A stretch of DNA of 64,000 bases from Pectobacterium versatile (GCF_020166435.1 NZ_JAINZP010000001.1:434001-498000); one strand, 5' to 3'. Shown: positions 11,111-22,563, counted from the stretch's first letter. Notes: generated from the letters alone by a model not told the origin. A program made the numbers and translations.

Positions 11111-13702
11111 ATGATTAAAAAACGTGCACTTTCAGTCGCTTTCCTGCTCGCCGCATTGCTGTTTCTTTCCTGGCGAGCACTGCCGCAGTGGCTACCACGC
11201 CTTGCTAACATCTGGCTCTCGACGGAGATGTTTTTGACCGTGGATGGGACGCCTGGCTGGCAGGGCGGCGGGCTGCATAGCACGGGGTTCCGTCTTATGG
11301 CCGGGGAGTGCACGCTCGTTGACGTACGGGGTATGACGCTGCGTTGGCATAGCTGGCGATGGCATGTCGATATTGATACCGTGACGTTAAACAGTGACTG
11401 CCTGCAATATGTGCCAGCAGGGAGCAACTCCGAGCCAGCGGCGCAGCTGGCGCAATGGCAACAGCGACTGCCTGCTGTCGATATTCAGGTGAAGACGTTT
11501 ACGCTACAGCCGTGGCAGGATTATGCTGGGCAGGTGCGACTCCGCAGCGACGGCAAACGGCAACAAACGCTGGATTATCAGGGCGATAAACTGGCGTTTA
11601 AGGCAGAGCTGAACGATAAGCGTCTGACGCTGCATGAGAGCATGCTCGCAACGCCAGCGGGGTTCGCGCGCCTGCAAGTCAGTGGTGAGATGGAACTGGC
11701 CGATACGTTGGATGCTGCACCAGTGCAGGGGCGGCTCACCGGAAAACTGGATTCAGGGCAGACACCCGATCCGCTTTCGCTCCTGCTGGACTGGCATCAT
11801 CAAGCTGGTGAGCTGGTACTGAATGCGGCGAATGACGAGATGCCGCTGATATCGCTGCCGTGGCAACTGACGGATGAGGTGATTCAGGTCACTAACGGCG
11901 TCTGGCGCTGGCCTTATGCCAATCAGCCACTCTCCGGGCAGGTGGCTATGACATTACAACATTGGCGACAAGGGTTGGATGCCACCACGATTAACGCGCG
12001 GTTGAACATGCTGACGCAAGGGCATAATGGTAAGGCGAACGCCGTGCTGGTGTTGGGGCCGGGTAACATCGGCCTGCTCAATAGCGAATTGCGCTTTCAG
12101 CTTACCGGGCAGGCAAACTTACCCGCACTCTCCCTGACGGCAACGTTGCCGGGGGTGTTGCAGGGCTCGATTCTCAATCCCGAATTCTCTCTTTTACCGG
12201 GGGCGCTGCTGCGTGCCTGGGGAAGGCCTGCGCCGCAAATTTATCTTGAAGAGGCACGCTGGCCGCTGGCGGGTGTCCGAGTCAGTGCGACGGGCGTGAA
12301 TGGACGACTACAGGCGATTGTGAAGGCACGGGAAGAATATTGGGGGCGCTTTAGCCTGCACCTTGACGGTCAGGCACAGGATTTCTGGCCAGATCAAGGG
12401 CAGTGGCAATGGCGTTATTGGGGCAACGGTCATCTGCCACCGCTCAAAGGGCAGTGGGATGTGGCCGGTCGAGGCCAGTGGCAGGATACCCTGATTGAAG
12501 TCAGCCAACTGTCGAGCGGCTTGGATCAGTTGGGCTACGGCATTGTGACGGTGCACCAGCCCCGACTGACCATTACTGAGCCGATCCGTTGGCAGCGCGC
12601 CCGTTCCGGTGAATATTTTCAAGGGGCGCTACAACTGGCCTCCGAACGGGCACACTTCAGCAACGGGGGCTACTTGCCGCCTTCGTTGCTAACGCTGGCG
12701 ATGCAGGGGCGTAGCCCGGATGATTTCCAGCTACAGGGGCAGCTACAGGCTGAGGATATCGGGCCAGTCAGGCTGCGTGGCCGCTGGGATGGTGAACGAC
12801 TGCGTGGTGGCGCGTGGTGGCCGACACAGCCGCTTAAGGTGTTTCAGCCTCTGCTTTCTCCTCTGTTGAAAATGAACATTCGCGCCGGACAGTTTTACGC
12901 ACAGGCCGCATTTTCCGCCGCACGTAAAGAAGGATTCAGCGCGGGCGGACATTGGGTCGTGAAAAATGGCGGACTGTGGCTACAGGATGGTGAAGTTAGC
13001 GGCGTTAACTTTGTCCTGCCTTACCGTTTGAAAGATCAGCGCTGGCAACTGGGCGTCAAGCAGCCCGTTGCGCTGCGAATTGACGTGCTGGATAACCTGT
13101 TTCGGATGAGCAATATCCGCGTCGATCTCCAGGGTTTTTACCCGTACAGTGAACGACAGCCGCTGGTTATGTCTCAGGCCGACATGGACGTCTTGGATGG
13201 GCATATTGGCCTGTCTACATTGCGCTGGCCGCAGCGGGAACCGGCGCTGTTCACCGTTAAGAGTGTGGATCTCAGCGAACTGATAACCGTGTTAAAACAA
13301 AAGCAGTTTGCCCTGTCCGGGCGCGTGAGCGGCACGCTTCCGCTGAATTTTAATCACCCGACCATGCTGATTGAAGGCGGACGAATTACCAATGACGGTT
13401 TCCTGACGCTGCGACTGGATAACCAACTGGCCGATGAGTTAGCGAGTAAAAATCTGGCAGGCGGGGCGGCGATTGGCTGGCTGCGCTATCTGGAGATTGG
13501 GCGTTCCTATGCCACGCTTGACCTGAATAATCAGGGCGAATTGACATTAACGTCGCGGGTGCAGGGGAAAAACCCGCAGCTCAGTGCAAAAAGACAGGTT
13601 ATTCTTAACTATCGCCATCAGGAAAATATCTTCCAGCTATGGCGCAGCTTGCGTTTTGGCGATAACTTGCGGGATACGCTGGAGCAGCAGGCAAATGAAT
13701 AA
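11111..13702 (+). CDS. ydbH: YdbH-type AsmA-like envelope protein
   Basis: A large 863-residue protein with an N-terminal membrane anchor (IKKRALSVAFLLAALLFLSWRALP) followed by a long beta-rich region. Members of this AsmA-like family (YdbH, TamB, YhdP) form periplasm-spanning grooves that move phospholipids to the outer membrane. The C-terminal segment (residues about 690-840: SGTLPLNFNHPTMLIEGGRITNDGFL and LNNQGELTLTSRVQGKNPQ) is the recognisable DUF. ynbE begins 15 bases after the stop, as in E. coli, and YdbH is known to work with YnbE. The ATG at 11111 gives the anchor directly at the N-terminus. Confidence 0.92.
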   Translation: MIKKRALSVAFLLAALLFLSWRALPQWLPRLANIWLSTEMFLTVDGTPGWQGGGLHSTGFRLMAGECTLVDVRGMTLRWHSWRWHVDIDTVTLNSDCLQYVPAGSNSEPAAQLAQWQQRLPAVDIQVKTFTLQPWQDYAGQVRLRSDGKRQQTLDYQGDKLAFKAELNDKRLTLHESMLATPAGFARLQVSGEMELADTLDAAPVQGRLTGKLDSGQTPDPLSLLLDWHHQAGELVLNAANDEMPLISLPWQLTDEVIQVTNGVWRWPYANQPLSGQVAMTLQHWRQGLDATTINARLNMLTQGHNGKANAVLVLGPGNIGLLNSELRFQLTGQANLPALSLTATLPGVLQGSILNPEFSLLPGALLRAWGRPAPQIYLEEARWPLAGVRVSATGVNGRLQAIVKAREEYWGRFSLHLDGQAQDFWPDQGQWQWRYWGNGHLPPLKGQWDVAGRGQWQDTLIEVSQLSSGLDQLGYGIVTVHQPRLTITEPIRWQRARSGEYFQGALQLASERAHFSNGGYLPPSLLTLAMQGRSPDDFQLQGQLQAEDIGPVRLRGRWDGERLRGGAWWPTQPLKVFQPLLSPLLKMNIRAGQFYAQAAFSAARKEGFSAGGHWVVKNGGLWLQDGEVSGVNFVLPYRLKDQRWQLGVKQPVALRIDVLDNLFRMSNIRVDLQGFYPYSERQPLVMSQADMDVLDGHIGLSTLRWPQREPALFTVKSVDLSELITVLKQKQFALSGRVSGTLPLNFNHPTMLIEGGRITNDGFLTLRLDNQLADELASKNLAGGAAIGWLRYLEIGRSYATLDLNNQGELTLTSRVQGKNPQLSAKRQVILNYRHQENIFQLWRSLRFGDNLRDTLEQQANE

Positions 13703-13717
13703 ACTCAAGGTAGAACA

Positions 13718-13951
13718 ATGAACAAGTGCGAGACATTGCTGGCGGCATGTTGCATGGCCGCTTTCCTGACGGGATGCGTGCCGCGTATTGAAGTGGCTGC
13801 GCCCAAAGAGCCGATTACCATCAATATGAACGTGAAGATCGAGCATGAGATTCACATCAAAGCGGATAAAGAAGCGACGCAACTGCTGGAAAGATCGGAC
13901 AATGCGGCTGGCGATGAGATAAAGAAAAGCGCGCCGGAGGGCGCGCAATAG
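13718..13951 (+). CDS. ynbE: YnbE-type outer-membrane lipoprotein
   Basis: A 77-residue lipoprotein precursor with lipobox LTGC after MNKCETLLAACCMAAF and a short mature part (PRIEVAAPKEPITINMNVKIEHEI) that matches the YnbE pattern. YnbE is known to bridge YdbH to the outer membrane by beta-strand augmentation. It has an AAGG site and lies in an operon with ydbH. The third E. coli gene of the set, ydbL, is not present: azoR follows on the other strand. The C-terminal tail (after about residue 50) is longer and more charged than I recall for E. coli. Confidence 0.88.
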   Translation: MNKCETLLAACCMAAFLTGCVPRIEVAAPKEPITINMNVKIEHEIHIKADKEATQLLERSDNAAGDEIKKSAPEGAQ

Positions 13952-13994
13952 TCAAGCCAAGTAAACCAATGGCAAGGTCGGTAATGATGAATCT

Positions 13995-14905
<911 letters not shown>

Positions 14906-17900
14906 GTGAAATCACCTCTCAGTGCATTATCTACGCAGTTAAGTGAGCTAATGCTTCGCGATCGGCAACGTCTGCGCCGCCGTTTACAGGGCGCGGCGAA
15001 GGTCAGCAGCCCGCAGGCTCAGGCGGCGATCGCTCAGGAAATTGAGGGGGAAATCGCCGCCGCGCGCCAGAAAGTCGAGAACCGACGGGCAAGCTGTCCG
15101 GCGATTCACTATCCTGAACAGCTTCCTGTTAGCCAGAAAAAAGACGAGATACTGGAGGCGCTGCGTCATCATCAGGTGATTATCGTCGCAGGTGAAACGG
15201 GATCGGGTAAGACCACGCAGCTGCCGAAAATCTGTCTCGAACTGGGGCGTGGCGTGCACGGCCTGATCGGCCACACGCAGCCGCGTCGTCTGGCAGCCAG
15301 AACCGTTGCTGACCGCATTGCTGCCGAACTGGAAACGCCGCTGGGTGGCAGTGTCGGTTATAAAGTCCGTTTTAACGATCAGGTCGGTGACAATACGCTG
15401 GTCAAACTGATGACCGACGGTATTCTGCTGGCTGAAATTCAGCAGGATCGCCTGTTGATGCAGTACGACACATTGATCATCGATGAAGCGCACGAGCGCA
15501 GCCTGAATATCGATTTTATCATGGGCTATTTGTGCCAGCTGTTGCCAAAACGCCCTGATTTAAAAGTGATTATTACATCGGCTACCATCGATCCCCAGCG
15601 TTTCTCTCGCCATTTTAATAACGCGCCGATCATTGAAGTGTCCGGCCGGACGTATCCGGTGGACGTGCGCTATCGTCCCGTGGTGGAAGATGCGGATGAC
15701 AGTGAACGCGATCAGTTACAGGCGATTTTTGATGCGGTCGATGAACTGACGCGCGAAGGGCCGGGGGATATTCTGGTCTTTATGAGCGGTGAACGTGAAA
15801 TTCGCGATACGGCAGAGGCGCTAACCCGTCTGGACTTGCCGCATACCGAAATCCTCCCGCTGTACGCGCGGCTGTCGAATCAGGAACAGAACCGCGTCTT
15901 TCAGTCACATCACGGCCGCCGCATCGTACTGGCGACCAACGTGGCGGAAACCTCGCTCACCGTGCCAGGGATTCGCTATGTGATCGACCCCGGTACCGCG
16001 CGCATCAGTCGCTACAGTTTCCGCACCAAGGTACAGCGTCTGCCGATTGAACCTGTCTCGCAGGCGTCGGCGAATCAGCGTAAAGGACGCTGCGGCCGTG
16101 TCGCTGCCGGGGTGTGTATTCGTCTCTATTCCGAACAGGATTTCCTGTCACGGCCTGAATTTACCGATCCCGAAATTCTTCGCACCAATCTGGCTTCCGT
16201 TATTCTGCAAATGACGTCGTTGGGGCTAGGCGATATCGCTGCGTTCCCGTTTGTTGAAGCACCGGATAAGCGCAATATTCAGGATGGCGTGCGGTTGCTG
16301 GAGGAATTAGGTGCGATTAATCTGGCAGAGAATGGACATTATCGCCTGACGCCGCAGGGGCAACAGCTGGCGCAATTGCCGATCGATCCGCGTTTGGCGC
16401 GAATGGTGCTGGAAGCGCGTAAAACCAGCTGTGTGCGTGAAGTGATGATCATCACCGCTGCGCTGTCGATTCAGGATCCGCGCGAAAGGCCGATGGATAA
16501 GAAGCAAGCATCGGATGAGAAACACCGTCGTTTTGCCGATAAAGACTCCGATTTTCTGGCTTTCGTCAATCTGTGGGATTACCTGCGTGACCAGCAAAAG
16601 GCGCTGTCTTCCAGCCAGTTCCGCCGCCAATGCCGCACGGATTTCCTTAACTATCTGCGCGTGCGTGAATGGCAGGATATCTACACGCAGCTGCGTCAGG
16701 TAGTGAAAGAACTGGGGCTGCCGGTCAACAGTGAACCGGCTGATTACCTGAGTATTCACTGCGCGCTGCTCACTGGCTTGTTGTCGCATATCGGGCAGAA
16801 AGATATTGAAAAACAGGAGTTCAGCGGCGCGCGTAACGCACGGTTTGCGATTTTCCCAGGCTCGGGGCTATTCAAAAAACCGCCTAAGTGGACAATGGTC
16901 GCTGAACTGGTGGAAACCAGCCGCCTGTGGGGACGCATTGCCGCGCGTATTGAACCCGAATGGATCGAGCCGCTAGCTCAGCACCTGATTAAGCGGAGCT
17001 ACAGCGATCCTCACTGGGAGAAAGCGCAGGGCACGGTGATGGCACAGGAGAAGGTGACGCTCTTCGGGCTGCCGATTGTCGCGGCGCGCAAGGTGAACTA
17101 CAGCCAAATCGATCCGACGCTGGCGCGTGAGATGTTCATCCGCCATGCGCTGGTGGAAGGTGACTGGCAAACGCATCACGCCTTTTTCCGTGCCAACCTC
17201 AAACTGTTGGCGGAAGTGGAAGATCTCGAGCATAAATCGCGCCGCCGCGACATTTTGGTGGATGACGAGACGCTGTTTGCTTTCTATGACCAGCGCTTGC
17301 CGCACGATGTGGTGTCGTCACGTCATTTTGATACATGGTGGAAAGTGGCCAGCCGGGATAACGCCGACCTGCTTAATTTTGAAAAGAGCATGTTGATTAA
17401 AGACGGCGCGGAGAAGGTGAGCGCGCTGGACTACCCGAACTTCTGGCATCAGGGCAGCCTGAAATTACGCTTGTCCTATCAGTTTGAACCGGGCGCGGAT
17501 GCGGATGGCGTAACAGTACATATTCCGTTGCCTATTCTCAATCAGGTACGTGAAGAGGGCTTCGAATGGCAGATTCCCGGCGTGCGCCGCGAACTGACGA
17601 TCGCGCTGATTAAATCGTTACCTAAGCCATTACGTCGTAATTTTGTACCCGCGCCGAACTATGCCGAAGCGTTTCTGGCCCGTACCACGCCATTAGCGAA
17701 GGGGCTATTGGATGCGTTGGAACGTGAACTGCGGCTGATGACGGGCGTCACGGTGCCGCGTGAGGCGTGGCAGTGGGATCAGGTGCCCGATCATCTGAAA
17801 ATCACATTCCGCGTTATCGATGAGAAGAATCGGACGCAGCGCGAAGGCAAAGACCTGAATGCGTTGAAAGATCAGCTTAAGGATAAAGTGCAGCAAACGC

Positions 17901-18793
17901 TGTCATCCGTAGTGGATGACGGGCTGGAGCAGCGCGGCCTGCACGTCTGGAGCTTTGGTTCGCTGCCGGACTGTTATGAGCAGAAGCGGGGCGGCTATTC
18001 TGTCAAGGCCTATCCGGCGCTGGTGGATGAAAAGGATAGCGTGGCGATTCGCCTGTTCGATACGCCGCACCAGCAACAGCAGGTTATGCGGCAGGGGCTG
18101 CGCCGTCTGTTATTGCTGAACATTCCGTCGCCGATTAAATATCTGCATGAAAAGCTGCCGAACAAGGCGAAACTCGGTCTTTATTTCAACCCGTACGGAA
18201 AGGTGTTGGATCTCATTGATGACTGTATCGCCTGCGCGGTGGATAAGCTGATTGAATCATCCGGTGGTCCCGTCTGGCAGGAAGAGGCCTTCCAGAAACT
18301 GCATGAAAAAGTGCGTGCAGAGCTGAACGATACGGTGGTTGATATCGCCAAGCAGGTTGAGCAAATCCTGACGGCCGTCTTCACCATTAACAAGCGTCTG
18401 AAAGGGCGTGTAGATATGGCGATGGCGCTGGCGTTAAGCGATATCAAGAGCCAGATGAATGGTCTGGTGTTCCGGGGTTTTGTGACCGCAAACGGCTGGC
18501 AGCGCCTGCCGGACGTGCTGCGTTATCTGCAAGCGATAGAACGGCGTCTGGAGAAACTGGCGCAGGATGTTCACCGTGACCGGGCGCAGATGCTGAAAGT
18601 GGAGCACGTTCAACAAGCGTGGCAACAGTGGTGGAATAAACTGCCTGCGGAGCGACGTGATGACGACGATGTGAAAGCGGTGCGCTGGATGCTTGAGGAA
18701 CTGCGCGTCAGTTACTTTGCTCAGCAGTTAGGGACGCCTTTCCCGATCTCGGATAAGCGCGTATTGCAGGCGATGGAGCAGGTTGAAGGGTAA
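14906..18793 (+). CDS. hrpA: ATP-dependent RNA helicase HrpA (DEAH box)
   Basis: A DEAH/RHA helicase of 1295 residues, near the usual family length; known to act on mRNA processing and on stalled ribosomes. Walker A is GETGSGKTTQLPK (about residue 95), DEAH is in IIDEAHERS (about 192), then SATI, the TNVAETSLTVPG motif V and QRKGRCGR motif VI. Helicase-associated and OB-fold regions follow, with a long C-terminal DUF3418 region ending near 1295. The start is the ATG at 14906 with an AAGGAAGAG site. It has its own divergent promoter region and no partner gene. Confidence 0.97.
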   Translation: MKSPLSALSTQLSELMLRDRQRLRRRLQGAAKVSSPQAQAAIAQEIEGEIAAARQKVENRRASCPAIHYPEQLPVSQKKDEILEALRHHQVIIVAGETGSGKTTQLPKICLELGRGVHGLIGHTQPRRLAARTVADRIAAELETPLGGSVGYKVRFNDQVGDNTLVKLMTDGILLAEIQQDRLLMQYDTLIIDEAHERSLNIDFIMGYLCQLLPKRPDLKVIITSATIDPQRFSRHFNNAPIIEVSGRTYPVDVRYRPVVEDADDSERDQLQAIFDAVDELTREGPGDILVFMSGEREIRDTAEALTRLDLPHTEILPLYARLSNQEQNRVFQSHHGRRIVLATNVAETSLTVPGIRYVIDPGTARISRYSFRTKVQRLPIEPVSQASANQRKGRCGRVAAGVCIRLYSEQDFLSRPEFTDPEILRTNLASVILQMTSLGLGDIAAFPFVEAPDKRNIQDGVRLLEELGAINLAENGHYRLTPQGQQLAQLPIDPRLARMVLEARKTSCVREVMIITAALSIQDPRERPMDKKQASDEKHRRFADKDSDFLAFVNLWDYLRDQQKALSSSQFRRQCRTDFLNYLRVREWQDIYTQLRQVVKELGLPVNSEPADYLSIHCALLTGLLSHIGQKDIEKQEFSGARNARFAIFPGSGLFKKPPKWTMVAELVETSRLWGRIAARIEPEWIEPLAQHLIKRSYSDPHWEKAQGTVMAQEKVTLFGLPIVAARKVNYSQIDPTLAREMFIRHALVEGDWQTHHAFFRANLKLLAEVEDLEHKSRRRDILVDDETLFAFYDQRLPHDVVSSRHFDTWWKVASRDNADLLNFEKSMLIKDGAEKVSALDYPNFWHQGSLKLRLSYQFEPGADADGVTVHIPLPILNQVREEGFEWQIPGVRRELTIALIKSLPKPLRRNFVPAPNYAEAFLARTTPLAKGLLDALERELRLMTGVTVPREAWQWDQVPDHLKITFRVIDEKNRTQREGKDLNALKDQLKDKVQQTLSSVVDDGLEQRGLHVWSFGSLPDCYEQKRGGYSVKAYPALVDEKDSVAIRLFDTPHQQQQVMRQGLRRLLLLNIPSPIKYLHEKLPNKAKLGLYFNPYGKVLDLIDDCIACAVDKLIESSGGPVWQEEAFQKLHEKVRAELNDTVVDIAKQVEQILTAVFTINKRLKGRVDMAMALALSDIKSQMNGLVFRGFVTANGWQRLPDVLRYLQAIERRLEKLAQDVHRDRAQMLKVEHVQQAWQQWWNKLPAERRDDDDVKAVRWMLEELRVSYFAQQLGTPFPISDKRVLQAMEQVEG

Positions 18794-18876
18794 TCTTTCG
18801 TTATCACAGCAGGTCGGCGGCGTTTGCTGCCGACCGCTCGTCTTGCTGCAACGGATTTATTTTAACGATGATGTGA

Positions 18877-20652
18877 TTAAGACGTGCGTGACGAGTAGTC
18901 ATTCAACCAAGCGGTGAAAGCCTCTGGAGGGATTGGCCGAGAAAAATAGTAGCCCTGAACTTCATCACAGTCAAAACGCGCCAGATGTTCGAGCGTTTCC
19001 TTATTTTCCACCCCTTCCGCCAAAACAATATAATGCAGTTTATGCAGCATGCTGATAATAGACTCCACAATGACGCGGCTTTTGTGGTCAGTTTTTATAT
19101 CTTTAATCAGCGATTTATCCAGTTTTATCACCGTAGAGGGAATGTTGCGCAGATAGCTTAAATTGCTATATCCCGTGCCGAAATCATCGAGAGCGATAGT
19201 AAACCCGAGCTGTTGCAGTGTTTGGATAGTGGCGAGCGTTTCGGAACTTTCGATGATTTTCTGCGTTTCGACACATTCTATATCAATGTCTTGAGGGGTG
19301 AGGCCCTGGGTGTCCAGAATGCTGATGAGGCGTGGGATAAAGTCATTTTCGGAAAAATTTCTGGCAGAGACGTTAATTGAGACTGGGAAGTTTAGTCCCA
19401 GGTGACGCCACCGCTTCACCTGGCACGCGGCCTCTCGGGTGACCCAGTCGGTTAATGGGCGCATCAGCGTCGTTCCTTCTGCTAGCGGAATAAACTGGTC
19501 GGGGTAAATCTCACCCAGCTCGGGATGATGCCAGCGAATCAGCGCTTCGGCACCAATGACGGTGTTGGTCTTGATACTTAATTTCGGCTGGTAAACCAAA
19601 TACAGACCCGGCCTCTTGCTCTGTAACACATCGGCCAGCTCATTGAGCAAGGTAAAGGCGATTTGCTGCGCCTTATCGGCCTCGTGGTCATAAGCAAACT
19701 GACGGATATTTTTGGCGATGGCAGCGCGCAGTGCGCTCATTGATTCACGTAGAATTCGCTGTGGATCGTTGGCCGGAATTTGAAATTCAGTATAGCCAAC
19801 GAAAAATTCCAGTTTAAGCGGAATATGGCTGGTGATACTTTCATGAATCCGCTCGGCGCAGGCGTCGAGCTCTGCCAGAACCTGCTCTTTTTTGTCAGCT
19901 TTCACCAGCAGGGCGAAACGCCCTACGGCAGCACAGTAAATGTTGTCTGGTGAACGTAAACTGAGACGCAGGAAGATGCCGATATCTTTCAGCAGGCCCT
20001 CTACGGTCGGCATACCCAGCGCACACCCCATTTCATAGGCGTAAGAAATGTCGATGGTATCAATCAGAATAAGCAGATAGCGCTCGTGAATATCGGTAAT
20101 GTGGCTGATGTCATCGATCAGGCGCTGTCGGTTGGGTAACAGAGTCACGGCATCGATCAGCCCAATCGCATTGCGGTATTCCATTAGCACCATCGCAATC
20201 GTAGCTAAATCGTGCAGTAGCCGCAGTTGAACCTTACTGAAGGTACGTGGAACATAATCGATGACGCAAAACGTACCGATGGCATAGCCTTCTTTGGTTT
20301 TAAGCGGAACGCCAGCGTAAAAGCGGATAAAAGGCTTGCCGGTCACGTAAGGGCTATCGTTAAAACGGTCGTCCTGAATGGCATTGGGGCAGACAAAGGA
20401 TTGGCCTGTTTGTACGATAAAATGGTCGAATGAACCGATTTTACCCATATCGTCCAGAGGAAAATGGTTTTTCGCTTTAATATGCAGAGATTTAGAACCC
20501 GCTAGTGTGACGAGTGCCGTGGGGGTTTCGAGCAGTTGACAGGCCATTTTCGTGAGTTTGTGAAGAATATCGTCTTGAGATATATCGGTTTTTTTTAATT
20601 CATCGAGAGTCTGCATGCGTTCTTTTTCGTCATGGCTCAAATGTTTTAACAT
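18877..20652 (-). CDS. GAF-GGDEF(degenerate)-EAL cyclic-di-GMP protein
   Basis: A 591-residue soluble signalling protein. A GAF domain spans about residues 15-155. The GGDEF domain (about 160-325) is degenerate: AVGRFAL stands where GGDEF is expected, so cyclase activity is unlikely. The EAL domain (about 345-585) keeps EALIRW, NVSARNF, the Glu of IECVET, DDFGTGYSNLSYL, KLDKSLI and AEGVE, so phosphodiesterase activity is predicted. The start at 20652 is preferred to the upstream frame because AAGGAAGAG precedes it. Probable role: lowering c-di-GMP in response to a ligand or redox signal sensed by GAF (inference). Confidence 0.88.
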   Translation of the reverse strand: MLKHLSHDEKERMQTLDELKKTDISQDDILHKLTKMACQLLETPTALVTLAGSKSLHIKAKNHFPLDDMGKIGSFDHFIVQTGQSFVCPNAIQDDRFNDSPYVTGKPFIRFYAGVPLKTKEGYAIGTFCVIDYVPRTFSKVQLRLLHDLATIAMVLMEYRNAIGLIDAVTLLPNRQRLIDDISHITDIHERYLLILIDTIDISYAYEMGCALGMPTVEGLLKDIGIFLRLSLRSPDNIYCAAVGRFALLVKADKKEQVLAELDACAERIHESITSHIPLKLEFFVGYTEFQIPANDPQRILRESMSALRAAIAKNIRQFAYDHEADKAQQIAFTLLNELADVLQSKRPGLYLVYQPKLSIKTNTVIGAEALIRWHHPELGEIYPDQFIPLAEGTTLMRPLTDWVTREAACQVKRWRHLGLNFPVSINVSARNFSENDFIPRLISILDTQGLTPQDIDIECVETQKIIESSETLATIQTLQQLGFTIALDDFGTGYSNLSYLRNIPSTVIKLDKSLIKDIKTDHKSRVIVESIISMLHKLHYIVLAEGVENKETLEHLARFDCDEVQGYYFSRPIPPEAFTAWLNDYSSRTS

Positions 20653-21098
20653 GTAGACTCTTCCTTTCCGCAATAATAACCGCGACAACATCAATTTAAT
20701 TTAACGGCGACACAATAACATAGAGGCTAAAAATTGAGGTAACTTATTATATCACCTTTATCTTTCCGTTAAGGCTCAGAGGCTTTTTTGTCTTAAACCG
20801 TGTTTTCGGTTTTCAGTGTGCGGTATGAATTTATGATATTTTCCCATGACTTGCGAGCAGAGATAATCGGTTTGGTTGAGACAATGCTCTGCGAATAAAT
20901 GGGAATCTAATTATAAAAAAGCATCTTCATAAGATAAAAATAAAACCCTGCTAATTGTCTCGTCGCTACCGAGCGACAATATGGATGATTAATCTATATC
21001 TCTGATAAGAATAGAACAGATATTTTTTTATACCATGAAGCAGGCGGTATCCCTAATAGCGATTTCCGCCTGACGAGAGGGCTTTTGCGTAGTGGGCG
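20653..21098. other. Gene-free AT-rich gap
   Basis: About 445 bases between two minus-strand genes. CAGGCGG (21041-21047) and CCGCCTG (21066-21072) form a hairpin just after the protease gene and may act as its terminator. The AT-rich part probably holds the promoter of the EAL gene. Nothing else is seen. Confidence 0.35.
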
Positions 21099-21929
21099 TT
21101 AGCGTTGTTTTGGCGATCGTAGTTTTGCCAATGTTTCTAGCTGCTGACGAATGGCGATAACCGAAACGGCGCGATTATCGGCTCGATCGCGTTCACTGGC
21201 ATCGGGTGCTGAACTTTGAATTCCCATAAGAACCCAACCTGCTGTTGAGTTTAACATCAAGGGGGATCCGCTATCGCCGGGCAGCGTGTCGCACTGGTGT
21301 GCCATAACGGCAGGATGAACCCAGCCGGTGATCACACAATCCTGATGGCGATAAAGCGTTTCCTGATGATCCTCTGGGTAACCTGCCTGTGTGACGCGCT
21401 GGCCGTTATCCTGCAATGCCTGCATCAACGCCTGATGACTGCCTTGCCAAAGCGGGAGCGGGCGAATTCCAGGCGGTGTTTGTTTCAGCCAAATCAGGGC
21501 GTAATCCAGCGGTGCTGCCGAGGGCGGAACGATCCATCCCTCGCCATCGGCTTTCAATTTTTTGGCGAGTGCTTTATTTGCCAGTGCTTCAATTTCCGTC
21601 GTTTCATAGTGCCAGCCATTTTCTGTCGCCAGAAAGCGCAGCGCGACGGGCTTGTCTATTTCGCCCTTCGGTGGGATGACCACGCAATGCCCCGCCGTCA
21701 GTGCCAGATGGGGAGAGATGAGTGTTACGGTGCAGAGGTTGCCAGTGGTGGTTTCCAACTGCCCAATCGCCTGCCATGGCCAGGCGGCGGCGTCAGGAAC
21801 CGCATCCCGATTGTCGTGATTAAAAAATAAGATGTGTCGCTGCACTGCGGCGTCTGTTGATGCTGATTCAGCCCAACTTAGCGGGGCAGTAAAAGATAAC
21901 AAACATAACAACCAGACTGATAGACGCAT
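21099..21929 (-). CDS. ydgD: Secreted trypsin-like serine protease (YdgD family)
   Basis: S1-family protease, about 276 residues. Signal peptide MRLSVWLLCLLSFTAPLSWA is followed by a mature domain with the full triad: His in LTAGHC, Asp in APLDYALIWL and Ser in LPGDSGSPL. Cys pairs fit disulfides (NLCTVT/GHC and QDC/QCD). Probably periplasmic. The start at 21929 gives a normal signal peptide; in-frame ATGs at 21965 and 21977 would add up to 16 residues. Neighbours ydgU, asr and rstAB match the E. coli order. A long repeat (22006-22347) sits directly upstream. Confidence 0.85.
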   Translation of the reverse strand: MRLSVWLLCLLSFTAPLSWAESASTDAAVQRHILFFNHDNRDAVPDAAAWPWQAIGQLETTTGNLCTVTLISPHLALTAGHCVVIPPKGEIDKPVALRFLATENGWHYETTEIEALANKALAKKLKADGEGWIVPPSAAPLDYALIWLKQTPPGIRPLPLWQGSHQALMQALQDNGQRVTQAGYPEDHQETLYRHQDCVITGWVHPAVMAHQCDTLPGDSGSPLMLNSTAGWVLMGIQSSAPDASERDRADNRAVSVIAIRQQLETLAKLRSPKQR

Positions 21930-22005
21930 GAAGTAAATAAGCCTTATGGTAAAAGTCGGCGGCATAAGTGAGCGCATTGATTTAAATATAGAGCGTTGAA
22001 TGCAT

Positions 22006-22347
<342 letters not shown>

Positions 22348-22436
22348 TAGATGCAAATGGCGGAGATATTGCTGCCTGAAAATTAAGGCGGTAACGCGCT
22401 CACGGACTGTCATCCTGCTATGGGGAATTCTGCGAA

Positions 22437-22517
22437 CTAGAGAAAAAAACTCAGGGTGATAAATCCACAAAGCAGAACAAGGGATAGCATAATTTCAAAT
22501 GAGTAACGTCGCATCAT
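22437..22517 (-). CDS. ydgU: Small membrane protein YdgU
   Basis: A 26-residue single-pass membrane peptide, MMRRYSFEIMLSLVLLCGFI followed by TLSFFL. It aligns with the E. coli small protein YdgU as I remember it (RY.FE, LCA/G.IT, F.L) and sits in the same place, between asr and ydgD. Two ATGs (22517, 22514) are possible starts, with a GGCGGGAT site upstream. Function is unknown. It is probably co-transcribed with asr by read-through of the weak hairpin between them. Confidence 0.7.
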   Translation of the reverse strand: MMRRYSFEIMLSLVLLCGFITLSFFL

Positions 22518-22537
22518 TATCCCGCCCCCATGAAATA

Positions 22538-22563
22538 AACACCCAGTAAACTGAGTGTTTGAT
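22538..22563 (-). terminator. Hairpin between asr and ydgU
   Basis: On the minus strand, AAACACTCAG and CTGGGTGTTT form a stem around TTTA and are followed by TATTTC. Partial termination here would uncouple the abundant asr transcript from ydgU. Confidence 0.65.
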
